64,000 nt of DNA from Bolinopsis microptera (Eukaryota > Ctenophora > Tentaculata > Lobata > Bolinopsidae). The stretch is from positions 9,192,675 to 9,256,674 of the forward strand of contig NC_087078.1 of the NCBI RefSeq assembly GCF_026151205.1, read 5' to 3'. This document shows, piece after piece, positions 31,754-44,600 of this stretch. Position numbers and translations under genes: made by a program. The notes below the pieces were generated by a model. It ran no database searches and was not told where the DNA came from. It worked only from the letters and a program-made list of their open reading frames with translations. Position 1 is the stretch's first letter; the number at the start of each line of letters is the position of its first letter.

Positions 31754-34700
31754 TTAATAATTTATTAAATTATTAGCTATTTTAGATTTAATAATAATAA
31801 TAAATCGAAGGCCCATTTTCTGTTTTACAAAAAGTGATTCAATATGAGACTTGGCAGCAAAACCCCATACAAGGCTGCAATAATTAAGGTGTGACTGCAC
31901 AAAACTTTGATAAATTTGAAGACGTGCTTCGAGAGGCAGATATTTTTTAAGTTTGTACATGACTCCTATGTATCTGGACATTTTCATTTTCATGGCAGAG
32001 ATATGATGGGACCAGTTTAGTTTATCATCTATTATAACTCCTAAAAAACGGGCTTCTGTTTTCTCTCAATTGTAACACCAGAAATTGCCACATCACGATA
32101 ATTAAGATTTCTTTGTCGAGAGAAGATCATATAATTTGTTTTCTTAAGGTTGAGAGCTAAACCATTATTATCTACCCACTTAACTAAAGCATCGCTAAGA
32201 GTTATTAGTTTATCGTAAACTTCATTAAGATTTTCTCCTATCAGGAAGATGTTGGCATCATCTGCGTACATAATGAAATTGGCTATATCTGATATTTGCG
32301 GCAGGTCGTTTATGTAGATTATAAAGAGTAAAGGTCCTAGTATTGACCCTTGAGGCACGCCGTATAAAATTTGGTTGGTTGAGGATTTTGACGAGCCAAT
32401 TGATACAAACTGTTTCCTGTTAGTGAGATATGACTTAAACCAGTTTAAGGCTTGACCCCTTATGCCGTAATGGTCCAGCTTGCGCAAGAGTATGGAATGA
32501 TCCACAAGGTCGAAAGCTTTGCTGAAGTCGATTAAAAGAAGTAAAGTTACCTGCTTTTTAGACGTTGAATTAAGAATGGTGTCTTTTGCGTTGAGAAGAG
32601 CATGTTCACAAGACCTACCCGGGCGAAAACCGTATTGGTTTTCACATAGTAATATGCTGTATTTATCTAAAAAACTTATAACTCGGTTATGCATTAGCTT
32701 TTCAAATACTTTAGAGAAAGAAGCAAGAAGAGATATTGGTCTGTAATTTTTTATGTCAGATTTAGATCCACCTTTGTGAATTGGGACCACCTTCGCTTCT
32801 TTCAAAGCCTGTGGAAAGATCCCCTGTTCAAAAGAACTGTTGACAACGTGGGCTAGTACACTAGTAAAACTGGGACAACTGTTAGCGATTTTTAGAGGTT
32901 CAATTTTAGTGTCTAGTGTGGCTTTATTCTTAAGCAGGTTTATGACGTCCTGAATTTCTGTGGCAGTGACTGGCTTTAAGTAGATACTACTTGGAGTGGC
33001 GTTGCGAAGTGTGCTATGGGTTCCACCAGGATCAAAAGTGGTCCTACTACTAATTTCAGACTTAATTTTTGGAGCGATGTTTGAGAAGTAATCGTTAAAT
33101 TTTTCTGCTACAGCTGCCGGAGTGCTGATTGAGCCGTCTTCGTCAGTCAGTTTTATTGAAGTAGGTTTAGATTTTTTCCTATTTAGAAGACTGTTTATCA
33201 TTTGCCACTGCTTCTTAGAATTTTCTTTGTTTTGCTCAAAAAATTTTTTGAAGTGCTTGTTTTTAGCTTTATCGATGTGTCTATTACAAAACTTCTTCAG
33301 ACGGTCATATTTACTGCGGTTACTATCAGATGGTTCCTTAACAAAATCATAATATGACTCATTTTTACGTTCTATAGCTTCTTCGAGCCAGGGCAGCATC
33401 CATGGTTTCGGATTAACACGTTCATTTTGTCTTCGTGATTGTCTTTTTGTAGGATAGGCAGACTCGTAAATCTTATTATAAGCCGTATTTAAATTATTGA
33501 ACTGTTCGTTGGCATCATTGGTATTGTTAAAAATTTCTGACCAACTTTCATTTATAATTAAGTCTCTGAATTTTTGATTGTTGGTGTCGTTAAATCTACG
33601 TGTTTCAGTTTGAGATACATTTTGTGAGTTAGACACAGAGCGGTAGCTGCTGGTTGGCGTGTTATCAAGATTTATTGTAGTGACTATTGCTAAGTGATCA
33701 GACATATCTGTCGTTAAGACGTTACAGCTTATTGTATCCTCAAGATTGTTTGTGTAGATGTGGTCAATAAGCGTGGCACTATGGTCCGTTAGGCGAGTTG
33801 GGCGTGATACAATTTGAATAAAACCGTAAGAGGACGCAATATCTATAATGTTCTGACATGCTTGGTCGCTGCTGTGCTTCAGTAAATCAAGGTTGAAATC
33901 TCCATGAAGCGTCATATGTTTACGGGTGTGTCTCCCTAGGTTGTGCAGCGTATTTTTGAAAATTTCTAGAAACGCTTCAGGTCTCCTAGCGGGAGAACGG
34001 TAAACATTGCCAATTATTTTCGTTCTGTTGTATCCTTTGCACTGATGGAGCTTGATAAATTGGAATTCGCCACTAGTATTAGTTGGTTCAGGGTTTGGAG
34101 TGAAAATATCAATTTTATCATAATCGACTACACGTTTGTGTACATAAGTGGCTAGCCCCCCACCTTTTCCAGATGGTCGAATTGGATCCTGGATAAATGG
34201 TTCATGAAATCCATCTAAGGTAACGTCGTTTATTCCGTTCGGTAATTTCCCTAAAGTGCAATTAGTTTCGTTAAAACACAATATATCATACTTATCATAA
34301 GTCTCAATATCATCACGTAGTTGATCTATATTCTTAATAAGGGATCTTATGTTCATAGAAAATGTTTTAAGTTGAGAGCAGGTAGATTTTTTCACGTTAC
34401 GTTGTTGTTTGTACTGACAACTAGTTAGGAAAGATGAAATATTGCTCCAAGTTGAATCTTGATGCTCTTCGTTGGTCATGGCGTCGCCAATAAGATTAAA
34501 TCGACTATTCTGATCGTACGGATTGAATATGTCACTATTAAGTTTACTGTAGTCGTCATAGATTTCATAGTAGGTTGCGTGAAATCCAGGAATGATACTT
34601 TCACAGCAACTCGTACAGCCTAAATTATCCTTAAAACATTTGACATGGACATTACTTTGGCACCATGAGCACGTGCGAATATTTCTAATAGAGTAACACC

Positions 34701-34761
34701 AGCCGCTGCAGCTTGGACATTTGATCTTGACTTTGTTTTCAGATGTAACAGTGGGTTCCAT
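31754..34761 (-). pseudogene. CR1/L2-like LINE polyprotein, one frameshift, 3' truncated
   Basis: The 906-codon reading 34761-32041 starts with a zinc-finger-like module (CPSC, CSWC, HVKC, CTSCC; residues 15-54). The endonuclease follows (residues ~130-370: CFNETNC, HGDFNLDLL, SDHLAIV), then the reverse transcriptase (~640-860: YRPISLLASFSKVFEK, IDFSKAFDLVDH, GVPQGSILGP, YADD). At about 32045 the frame shifts by one base: FLGVIIDDKLNWSHHIS continues in the frame of 31754-31993 and reaches HLNYCSLVWG. It then dissolves into an AAT microsatellite, so the last ~100 residues are missing. Apart from that the copy is well preserved. No RNase H. The 5' flank 34762-35100 has no further ORF. Confidence 0.85.
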
Positions 34762-35099
34762 TTATAACTAAATATTATGATTATGATACTGATAGTATAT
34801 AAAACTATAGTTCAAATCAGATTCTTTCACGAGAACCGGAGGTCCTGTATGCTACAGAATCGTGATATGATTTAAAAGTAAATTATATTATTTTATGCTA
34901 AAATCGGATAATTAAGTGAAATAAAGTGTCCTTATCTAGGGCCTTATCAGTATGATTTAAATAACTGATTTGGCTAAAAAATAGAAATCGAATAAAGTGG
35001 TTGCTTTTGTGTTGTGTAGTTTTGTGAGGTGTTATTTGTATTTGATTTGTTTGTAGCGTTTACGTAAACGTAACGTAATCGAGGACGAAAATCATATGC

Positions 35100-36245
35100 T
35101 CTATTCCTGTCCCCTAGGGAAAGGTCCAAGTACCAAGGGACAAATTTCAAAATTTCAGTTGAAATCTACTCAACAATGTCGGTAATGGTAGCTTCAATCT
35201 TGCCTCCACGTTCATGTCGCATCCCGATCGCAAAGATAATCTCAGTGATGAGGACGTATGTTTGATAAAACTCTCGACCAGAACCTTAACAAGATCTACG
35301 GACTCAACCCTCAACTTCAAAGACAGTCTGAAAGCAGATATCTAGTTTCCTTTTTCTGTATTCTTTTTCTTCTTTCTTTTTTTTCCTTTTTCCTCTCCTC
35401 CTTTTTCTCCTCCCAGCTTTGAATCTGTGATGGATGTGATGGAAGGCTTGCGGTCACTTTTATCCCTATGGCTATGGGCTCCCGGCCGTACGCAGTGGCG
35501 TGAAGAAGGGCCCTGATGACCCCGCTGTGCCATATCTATTCCGGTATCGTGTACTCTCAATGCCTTAGACTCAGAAGGATCATCAACTGCCAAGAATGCG
35601 TCAAAGAACACCTCGCCAACCTCAAAAAAGCGTGTTACCCTAGGAAAATGATTGAGAACATTAGTAATAAGGTTCTCAATTCAGCAAGATCACTGTTACA
35701 CTGGAATTTCAGTGAAGCTGAAAGACTGGTTAAGAAGCTGGCCAGTAAGATGGAGTACCACACTGGCCAGAGGTACTCGGATGCTGTAGGATACATTAGA
35801 AAGCGCCTTCGCTTTGAAATCCTAAAAACAACAGTGATTTCTCTCCGTGGAGACAGAGGTGCGAGAAAAAACATTGTTGATATTATAAACAGTCTAGATC
35901 TTAACTTGGAGCCACAAGGCCAAGGGTAATTTTTGATTGTTTAGCAAACTTTTTTAATTCTTAAAGGGTAGATTTTATATAGGGTCAATTCTATATTATG
36001 TGTATATTGTTTGAATAATTTTATATTTTATCAAAAAAGATTTATGTGGTTTCAGTGAAAGTGACACTGTTGAAACATCCCAAGAGACCTCCTCAACAGC
36101 TTCCACGCCTAGGAAGAAAATATTCAGTTACACCAAGAAGACAGGGCCAAGCCTAAAATCTTGCCTCGTCAAATTGAAAGAACTTGCTTTAGGAGCTAAA
36201 CATGGTCCAACCAGCAAATGCCATATGCCAATATGGCCATGGGCT
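35100..36245 (+). mobile_element. Penelope-like element fragment
   Basis: The open reading 35516-35929 contains YSGIVYSQCLRLRRIINCQE, CYPRKMIENI and a 3' part with RYSDAVGYIRKRLRFEI. The first block matches the fragment at 19935-20095. After 36045 a shared segment leads to LALGAKHGPTSKCHMP, which lines up with the start of the GIY-YIG part at 20282. This copy therefore keeps the linker but has lost the nuclease. Two copies of a segment with GGGCTCCCGGCCGTACG followed by CAGTGGCGTGA occur at about 35477 and 36240. The upstream boundary is uncertain. Confidence 0.6.
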
Positions 36246-36257
36246 CCCGGCCGTACG

Positions 36258-36525
36258 CAGTGGCGTGACGAAGGGCCCTGATGACCCTGCTGTGCGGGGG
36301 GCGCCATCTTAGGGGGGCGCAAAAGCGTCGTTTGAATGACTTAACTGAGGTACTAGCAAAACTGCGCATTTTGCTCTAGAAACACTTTGTTGGAGATTTT
36401 ACCAGTTTATCCTCAAAAATCACCTAATTTGTTCAATTTTAGGGAGGAGCGCCAAAAGGGGAGGGGGTGCATTTTTGGTGGGGGGGGGGAGCACCAACAC
36501 TCCAACAGGCAACATTACGCCACTG
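36258..36525. mobile_element. 268-bp MITE with CAGTGGCGT termini, hAT-like
   Basis: It starts CAGTGGCGTGAC and ends with the complement of CAGTGGCGTAATG. The flanking octamers are GCCGTACG and GCTGTATG, which differ by two C/T transitions and could be a decayed hAT-type 8 bp duplication. The same left flank also precedes the truncated copy at 35496, which weakens that reading. The interior is G-rich with GGGGGGCGCC words. No coding capacity. Confidence 0.6.
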
Positions 36526-36925
36526 GCTGTATGTCCATGTAGGAGCTGTGATAGGGTTACAGTGACTGCTAGTAGAAAAAATATGAAGGTTCCACCAGTA
36601 GACATAAGTATCGAAAGCAGGGCATTGACTGGACCTCCGAAGCGGGGTATCCGTGAGGACCCTGGTCGTAATCAGCTCTGCACTATTTCAGTGTATCCAG
36701 ATGCCTGAAATCTCGGACACTGCCTAGTGCCTATGTACGGGGTAGACAGCCACAGATGATTTTTTCTGTGATTTTTTGCCTCAAACTTTGCCTCCACAGT
36801 TCACCGGCTGTCAGACACTGGCTAACTTACCGCACACGGTTTATTTTCTGCGTCTTTACCATAACCGTGTGTACCGTTTTTTGCCGCCCACTCTGCTGTT
36901 CTCGCGTTTGCGCTCACCCCCCGCC

Positions 36926-37005
36926 CCCCCCCCCCCCCCCCCCCGTAATCAACCGTAAGCATTTGGAAACCCCCTCGGCTGATTACGTAATATGTTAACG
37001 ACCCC
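36926..37005 (-). mobile_element. truncated copy of the GGGGTCGTT MITE
   Basis: The right end AACGACCCC followed by TAA (to 37005) and the adjacent GCTGATTACGTAATATG are the reverse complement of the left end of the MITE at 38370-38535. It runs leftwards into a long C run (about 36916-36945) and the other terminus is missing. Confidence 0.6.
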
Positions 37006-37149
37006 TAAGGATTTTGAAAAAGTTTATACTTTAATGTTATGTCAAAATTAGTTTTTGAGCAAAAATGTATAACCGAAATTGCCATATTAGTTGTTCTCAT
37101 CATAAAATCACATCAGGTAATTATGAATAATGTGCTTGTGCTGCTACAG

Positions 37150-37597
37150 TAATCCTGAAGATGGCAGCTCCGATGACCCAAAAAGTAAACTTCTGTCGCC
37201 AGATCCGCCAGTAAAATCCCAGGCCGAAAACAAAAAATCTAAATCTTCAAAGAAAGAAAAAAAGGTGAAAAAAGAAGATAAGAGCAATAAAGAATGTCAA
37301 AAGAAATATTCAACATCCCAAGATTCCAATGTGGTCTCCAGTGTGGAGGAGAAGGCTGCAGAGCCCATTCAAGAAACTGATAAAAGTTTGTTTCCACCTG
37401 AATGGAACACCAAGACAGCCAAGTTTGCTGCTAATACCTTCGTGGGCATGGGACTAGCTAAGAGGGATGAAACGTTGAAGAAAACAGATACCAAGGCAGC
37501 GGAACTTAACAAAGATACAAGGAATTTTCGTTCATTATCAAGAAAGCTCAAAGACAAACAAGCTGAAAAGTTGAAAAATTCAAAACTTCCTTGGTAA
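37150..37597 (+). CDS. 3'-terminal exon of an unrecognised lysine-rich protein
   Basis: A good acceptor (TGCTTGTGCTGCTACAG, ending at 37149) opens a 149-codon reading in phase 2 that ends with TAA at 37595. It encodes a Lys/Ser/Glu-rich, probably disordered stretch (KKSKSSKKEKKVKKEDK) and then a more structured C-terminal part with FPPEWNTKTAKFAANTF and GMGLAKRDE, ending in KLPW. The upstream exons are not visible: between 31 and 37 kb there is only transposon sequence. It may be the last exon of a gene with a very long intron, or an isolated retrocopy fragment. I do not recognise the family. Confidence 0.45.
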
Positions 37598-38369
37598 ATA
37601 AGGTCTTATTTTATTTGAATTGCGTTAATTGTTTGTTAGATGCATCGATAACGTTTGATTGAAGATGCATTATGTCGGAATAATTGTTTGTAATTTAATT
37701 TGATAGATATCCTTTAATTTAACTATTTGACTTTCATCTATACTATCCATTTGCTTATTTTGCATAGACCAATCGAGGTTGTCATAGACAGCCCAAGTAA
37801 CAAATTTAAATTTAAATTATGATATCTATTATCGTCCCATGCTATGGAACAGATTGTTATACACTCATAAATAATAAATATACTAGATACTTCAGTACAG
37901 GAAGCTCGTCCGTAGCTACAGGTCTGTGTAACTGTGTAACATTATAATTTGGCCTTTGGGTGCCCAATCAAGAGCTAAATATCTAATGATGCCCTGTACT
38001 GTGGGATATTTGTTAAATTATGTACTGCTTTACTTGAGATTATAAACGATCAAACGATGTCTGTGAAATGTAATATCATCATCTTTACACTGTTATATTT
38101 GTCAGCCTTTATTAGTGACCCGGTTTTACAAATTTTCTGTAGGCCTTTATTGGTTGGCAAGTGTGAAAACCTGTAACATTGATTTTATAGATCATAATGA
38201 CCGCCTAATTAGCAAATTTTATTTCACAACTAGAATAACATACGTATGTAGCTGCAGGAAGGTTGCTGTTTTCTACCAATTTGTTGGATAAAATAACCTG
38301 AACGGGAAATTATCACAAACTTGAGACATGATGCTTGTATAAAAGTGACACCAATTTGTTTTGTCATAA
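37598..38369. other. 3' flank of the lysine-rich exon
   Basis: AT-rich, no ORF of note. Possible polyadenylation signals (AATAAA-like) occur near 37868. Nothing else recognised. Confidence 0.4.
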
Positions 38370-38535
38370 GGGGTCGTTCACATATTACGTAATCAGCCGA
38401 GGGGGAGGGGCCGGGGGGGTTTCGAAATGATTCCGCTAATGTAATTTTGATATAATAACTATGTGTAAAACCGATTACGGAGGGGGGGGGGGGATAAAAA
38501 TTGTCTAAAAATTTATTACATATGTAAACGACCCC
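38370..38535. mobile_element. 166-bp MITE with GGGGTCGTT termini, TAA duplication
   Basis: The inverted ends start GGGGTCGTT(C/T)ACATAT and are flanked on both sides by TAA (38367-38369 and 38536-38538). A 3 bp TAA/TTA duplication is typical of PIF/Harbinger-type insertions, so I assign it there tentatively. It contains internal G runs. Related copies are at 36926-37005 and about 48050-48195. Confidence 0.75.
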
Positions 38536-38673
38536 TAAAGAAACCTATAAATGTGTCATCATAGTAATAAATCTCAAATTTGCACATCTGTGCTACCTTA
38601 AAAACTAAATAACATTTCATCTCAAGCGATAAGAACCTGATATAGTTGATGCAGCGATCTGATCTGTAGCTTG

Positions 38674-41600
38674 ATGGAATTTTCAGAAAATGAACTTTAT
38701 TACTCCAAAGAAGAAACAATCTCAGATTCAAATTCTCCTCTGCTCACTTTAAAACGTGAGAGAAGATCGACAGAGGATGCAGAGGGAGATGATCCATCCT
38801 CTTCAGGTGAGTAAACTGGTAAATGGTAACTGGTAACTGGTAATTGGTTACTGGTTACTGGTAATTGGTTACTGGTTACTGGTAACTGGTTACCAGTAAC
38901 TACCTCAACTCCCAATAAACATAGTAATATTTTATTGGCTATTAGTCTATTTTTCTTTGATATTACTGACCAGAGGACTTGTTTTGGGTGTGTTTTCAAC
39001 ATGTTTTGAACTTGAGAACAAGTTAAAAAGATTAAACAGGGCATGTTTTGACGGTGTCCCTACTCCCTGCATACACACACCTATAATTTCTAGCTCTAAT
39101 TCTTTACTGAGTTCAGTGTTTCTCATTGTTTGCATTAGAGGGTAATGAGTTTAGCACCAAGCTCTACTGAGTTTCTCATTGTTCGCACCGTGTATAAAAC
39201 TCATAGGCTTAGCGTCCTAATTTACACTTCTTTTCATTACATCCACTTATATTATCATTATTTTTCCAGCATCTTTTGTCTAAATTCCAAGTAGGAAGAC
39301 GCACACTGACGTCAGCATCTCAACTTCAGTACATTAAATTGTCGTTATAATCACGCCAAACTTTACTAGGCAACCTGCGCCATCTGAATTTTAAGAATAT
39401 ATTGACGATTTGACTAGAGACCCAGTAATGGCCGTAACATCAATGTTACCATTACAACGCTATAGTTTTATATATTTTACCATGTTCATAATTATCAGCC
39501 CTGCACACTCGAAAATCATTTTTGAGGCATTAGCCAGAGAGCGTACATAAAACGAGCATGTAATTATCGCGGAGATGTCCTTTAGTCATCAAACCCGTTA
39601 CCCGCGTATTGCAGATGGTGATTCGTCGTGTGGTTATGATATGTTAAGCTACAAACCCCATTTTTATTTACAACTTTATAATATTATACTGAATGTTAAT
39701 GCAGAGAAACGAGTCACATACTACGATAGGCTCCTGCTCAGCAATGATAGACAGTGTAATCATGAAACTGGCTACTAGATAGTCTGAGATTTACCAGACT
39801 GAGATATACGTAATGTATCACGTTCTACTGTAGGTCGAATAACTATCTAGATACATAGACTGCTGTAAGCTAGTGAGTGCTATTTTAGATTGGGATACCT
39901 TGCTCTAATACCCTTGGAACTGAAAATTCCATGATTACGACAGGAATTTCTCAGTAAAACAATATTACATGGTTCTATAACATATAATTTCAGATTTATT
40001 GCATATGATGGACCTAGAACTAGAAAACGCAGCGCAACCCGTTTCTTTAAACGATATCAGCTCGGATAGCACTGATAAGGAAAATAACGAGCCGAACAAA
40101 TCCGCAGATGACAGTACGTTTTACTGATAAGATTTCTTATTCTGTTAGTTTATCAGTTATCTATTTTAAGTGACAACTCAATTTGTTTGTTGAACAGTGT
40201 TAGGTTATATACAATATAATTATAAAAGATAAGGTTTTTATCTTCATTTTACTGATCGTGGGAACATTTTAAAAGATATCAAAAACTTGCTAGGCAGTAC
40301 ATTAATACTAAAACAGTTGTTGTTAAGATTACACGATTTACAAAAGAAAAAGTGAGCGAAGAAAAAGTGACGTTTTGTGCAATTTCCGCATAATTATTTA
40401 CTCTCCGCACCCAAGCCTAATAATATTCATACTCTGTATTTAACAATATAAGCGATTTACACAGATTTAAACCTTATCTCTTTCGACCTTCACAACTCGC
40501 ATACATGGTGAATTGGCTGAAACAGAACAGAAACGAGATTTATTATGTTCAAGCAAGTCAGGAAAGTCTATGAGTTAAATCACGTGATGCGTCCAGATTA
40601 TTCCACAGGTTTGAGATGTAGTTTTCCCTTGATACTTGCTCGAGTCCGTTCAAAGTTAGCTGCTTCACCTTCTTCTTGTATGAAATACTCTGAAAAGTTA
40701 GCCGCCATTTTAGGATATCATTCACTATGCACTAATTGCATTGTGTAATGTGTCTATTATTACATCACATCATATTCCAAAGCGTCAAACTATTTAAGAT
40801 TGCCATAAAAAGCCAAAAGCGAAAGTATAAAATTGAAAATGTTTGATTCTCTTGAACTACTGAAATTTTTTTAAATTTTTTTTTTAATTTTTAAAAAAAA
40901 TAAATATGCAACCTACTAAAACCAATGGAGCCCTCCTCGGGTCATTCCTCTCGCATTTGCGAAAGTCGTCCCGAAGGTGTAAAAGGAGGACAGGATTTGT
41001 TCCCGCCAAGCTCTTACATCGCTAATTGTCGACCATCGGCCTTCACTAAAGGTAAGTTTTTTTAGAGTGGAGGCCGACAGTCAGCATGGGATGCAGGGCC
41101 AAGCGGGAAACAACGTCAAGGCCCCCTTCCACTTGGGCCATGTTGGTTTTGGCAGATACTGTGGTAATAAAATATGAAGTGAATGAGTGAAATGAAGTGA
41201 GTGAAAAGGGTTTAAGAGAGGAGGCTGGAGGAGCCTGTAAGGAATTTAGGAAAGGAAGGAAGCAGGGCATGTACTACAAAAAAACAGCTACTAGTAGTAC
41301 TACAAGATTGTAACAATAACCGATAAAAATTAAATAACATAGACAGCAATAAAAATGGAGTGGACATATTGCCCTAATCGGCCAAGATCGACACAATAGA
41401 ACTTTTGTGACCTATTTTATCTCCTGTAAGTGATAGCTTAAGAAGTTTGATATACCCCTGCCAGATCGGCAAGTCTCCTGCCTGAAATTTTTTGCTAATG
41501 TACCATTTGGCAACGATATTAAAATAATTTATAATTTGTGAAGTGTGATTACAGATTATAAAATTAATTTTAGTGGGATCTTCGTAATTACTATCGATTT

Positions 41601-44600
41601 TCCTTTTAATAAAGTCTTCAAGTATTGTGATGAAGCTATTTGTGTGAATACAATGGAGGTAAATGTGAGGAATTGTTTCTAAGTATGTGTTACACAGGCT
41701 ACACATGGGAGTATCTGTAACAATTTTCATCTTATGTCTCATGTATCTACACGTTGTGATCCTCATTAAGAGTTTGTATTGAAATTGAATCAACTTAAAG
41801 TTTTTAGATACTAAGAAAAACAGGTTGCTTAGAACGACTGCCCAATCGATGGAATGGCTGTTCAAGTCAACAACCCATTGACGTAAAGGAGACAGCTCGT
41901 TTGGACAAATAGAATCGTACATTTTATCCCGAATTTTGCTTCCCTTCACCTGCCCAGTTGCAGAATGTAAAAATCGAAGTTTTATATTCGGGTCAACAAA
42001 TTCGATATTCCTTGAGTTAATCGTGGGACAGTTATATCTCCGTATCCCCATGATAATGTTACAGTAATCAATTTTGGAAATCGTATTCGGAGACAGCTCC
42101 CACTTGTTCATGAACATATCGTAGTTAAGGACTGTACTTTGATCTATAGAAAGGAAATCTGAGATGTAAAATATTCCCTTATCAATAAGATGATTGTTCC
42201 AAAGTTTGGACCCGATGTCAGTTATTGCTGGGTTGGACCACACACAGTGATCAATAGAACCCAAGGCTGCATTAGCCGAACTAATCTTCCACTCAGTGTA
42301 GCAATCAAGTACGTCCTGTGTAAAATTACAGTTGATATTTGCGAGACCGTTTTCTACAGAGATGGTGATATGCTCGGGAAATTTCAGTTGCATTATCATA
42401 ATATCTTTCCAAGTGTGGTGAAAGGAATCATTTAGTAGCTTTGAAATAAGACTAGTTTTAAGACCTATAATAAAATCGGATGAAAATTGAAATACACAAT
42501 TAAGCACTTACGCCGCTTGAGGAAATTAATCCCGTAATTGATAAGTTGATACTATGGTGTTTACTGTTTATAAACTACTAGTAGTAGTTACAAACCTGGC
42601 GGAATACTGGTGGGATTCTCCATTTGCATTTCCAACTCTGTTCTAACTGTACTCTTCGTGGAAAAGCATTTCCACCCTGCAGTTCTACCAATTATATCAA
42701 CAAAGTAGAGTATGTAAAGAAGTGTAGTTAGGAGGATTAACCAATCGTACACCGAGACTGGTGCTATCCTGGAAATATTCATGAGTTAAGAGATTCAGAA
42801 AGTGTTTTTAAAGTGTTACCCGCCAAAACTTCATGAGCGTTTTGGGAGCCGTATATTACACACCAAAGTAACTATCGAGGTAATTTAAGTGTTAAATAAT
42901 AATGTTCAATTATAATATGGTTAATGGTTGAGAGCTTACCTGTGTTTGTGGAGGTAACTACTGAGAGTCTTGTTGATTTCTGTGATTTGAGTCTTCAGAG
43001 AGCTTTCTAAATCTGTCGTCTTCAACTTGTCTAAAAACTGATCTGGTTTGATTCTCATATCCTCTATATAGTCAGATATAGAAGGAAGAGTAGTTGTGGC
43101 CATGTTATACTGCGTGGTGTTCATAACCTGAATCTCTTTCGTCATGCTCTGCTTCATTTCTTCTACCTCAGTCTTATAATACTCCAACTTATCCGCGATC
43201 ATCTTCACTTTCCCGTCAAAATCCTCCTCTGCTTTCCTAGCCTGGTCAGCAAGTAATGCACTGTTATTGACCATTCCATCTTTCATCTCCAATAACTTGC
43301 TGTAGTTCGCCCTAACACTATCTAACTCTTGTCGCAGAGTTTTAACCGCCTTCCCCAGTGTAGCGACTAGTGGGGTATCTGTGTTTCCTGTGGCTGGTGA
43401 AAGGAGGATTTTATCACTGTTTCCAGTTTGTTGTTGTGTCACTCCCGCCCCAGTTCCGTTAGAGTCAGATAATATCTGTCTCCAGCTGATATTGTATAAA
43501 GCCCCATGCTCCCTATCTCATATCCCCACTCTGTGTCTTTCAAGCCTGTAAGTTAAATGTTGGTTGTTATTTCTTGGAGTGGAAAGTGAAATCTACAGCG
43601 GCTGAAATCCTGAAAAATATGCTGACTGCTCAAAGTACATCCAGAAAAGCACAGAATTTGTAAAAACCAAATAACAGAGAATTACATATTTGTCTACATA
43701 TAATGTTTATTGTTTATGAAGTGGCACTGAAAATTACACATTACATTCCATCTTACCCATGGTGTCATTACACAGGTCGAGGTGTTTAGTAACATTTATA
43801 CACAGCTGGTAGTTAGCGTCAGGAGTGAGGATATTCATGTTGTCCCGGAATATCCAGTAAGTGGGACTGGTAGAGGGCTGGAGTGTCTCGTTCAGATAAA
43901 GTCCGTGGTACATGTTCCCTATACGGGAGAAGTAAGATCCGTCTGCTACTATCAGGAGGAGGTAGAGATAGAGGCAAATATTTGTCATTCCTGAAATACT
44001 GTAGGTATAATTGTTTAGGTAAATACTTTATTAGGTAAACGTTTACTTTTTGACCAGGTCTAGGTGGTTGGTAAAGGTCGTGTTTTGATTTGTTTAACAA
44101 TGGCAAGATCGGAATTCGGACATGTAATGATGAAAATCTTGCAGTAATTTCCAACCATTAATATTCGATGTCACCCAATTTGATTTGGCGTATTGTGAAA
44201 AATCGGCCAAAATTTACTGCTCTATTATCGATTATAGGAAAAAAGACAATGTTAACAACACGTAAATCACTTCCAAACAAAAGCTAAAGAAAGCAAGCAA
44301 TGTTGATAAATGAAACTCAAAACTCAAATCTGACGTGGTTCAAGTTTCATTACAAGGTTTGGTGTATGATATCACTGAAAATATTGCTTGCTGCTTCATA
44401 CCATTTACACGATATAACCGATAAAACTTGCTTTCAATGCATCGTGTGGGTCTGATAGCTTTTTTATTAAAATTCAGACTTCAATCATTAATGTTAATGA
44501 GAAAAAGGTCAGAATCTCAATTAATCAATCGGTAAAACTTGATCAATTATCAATATTTAAGTTCGGTGAAGACATTACAGTGCTAATCTCTCTTAGAGTA

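Noticed and set aside
35342..35611. 89-codon minus-strand ORF
   Set aside because: Antisense shadow of the Penelope-like fragment and of a pyrimidine-rich tract. Its Lys-rich end is the complement of TTCTTTTT runs.
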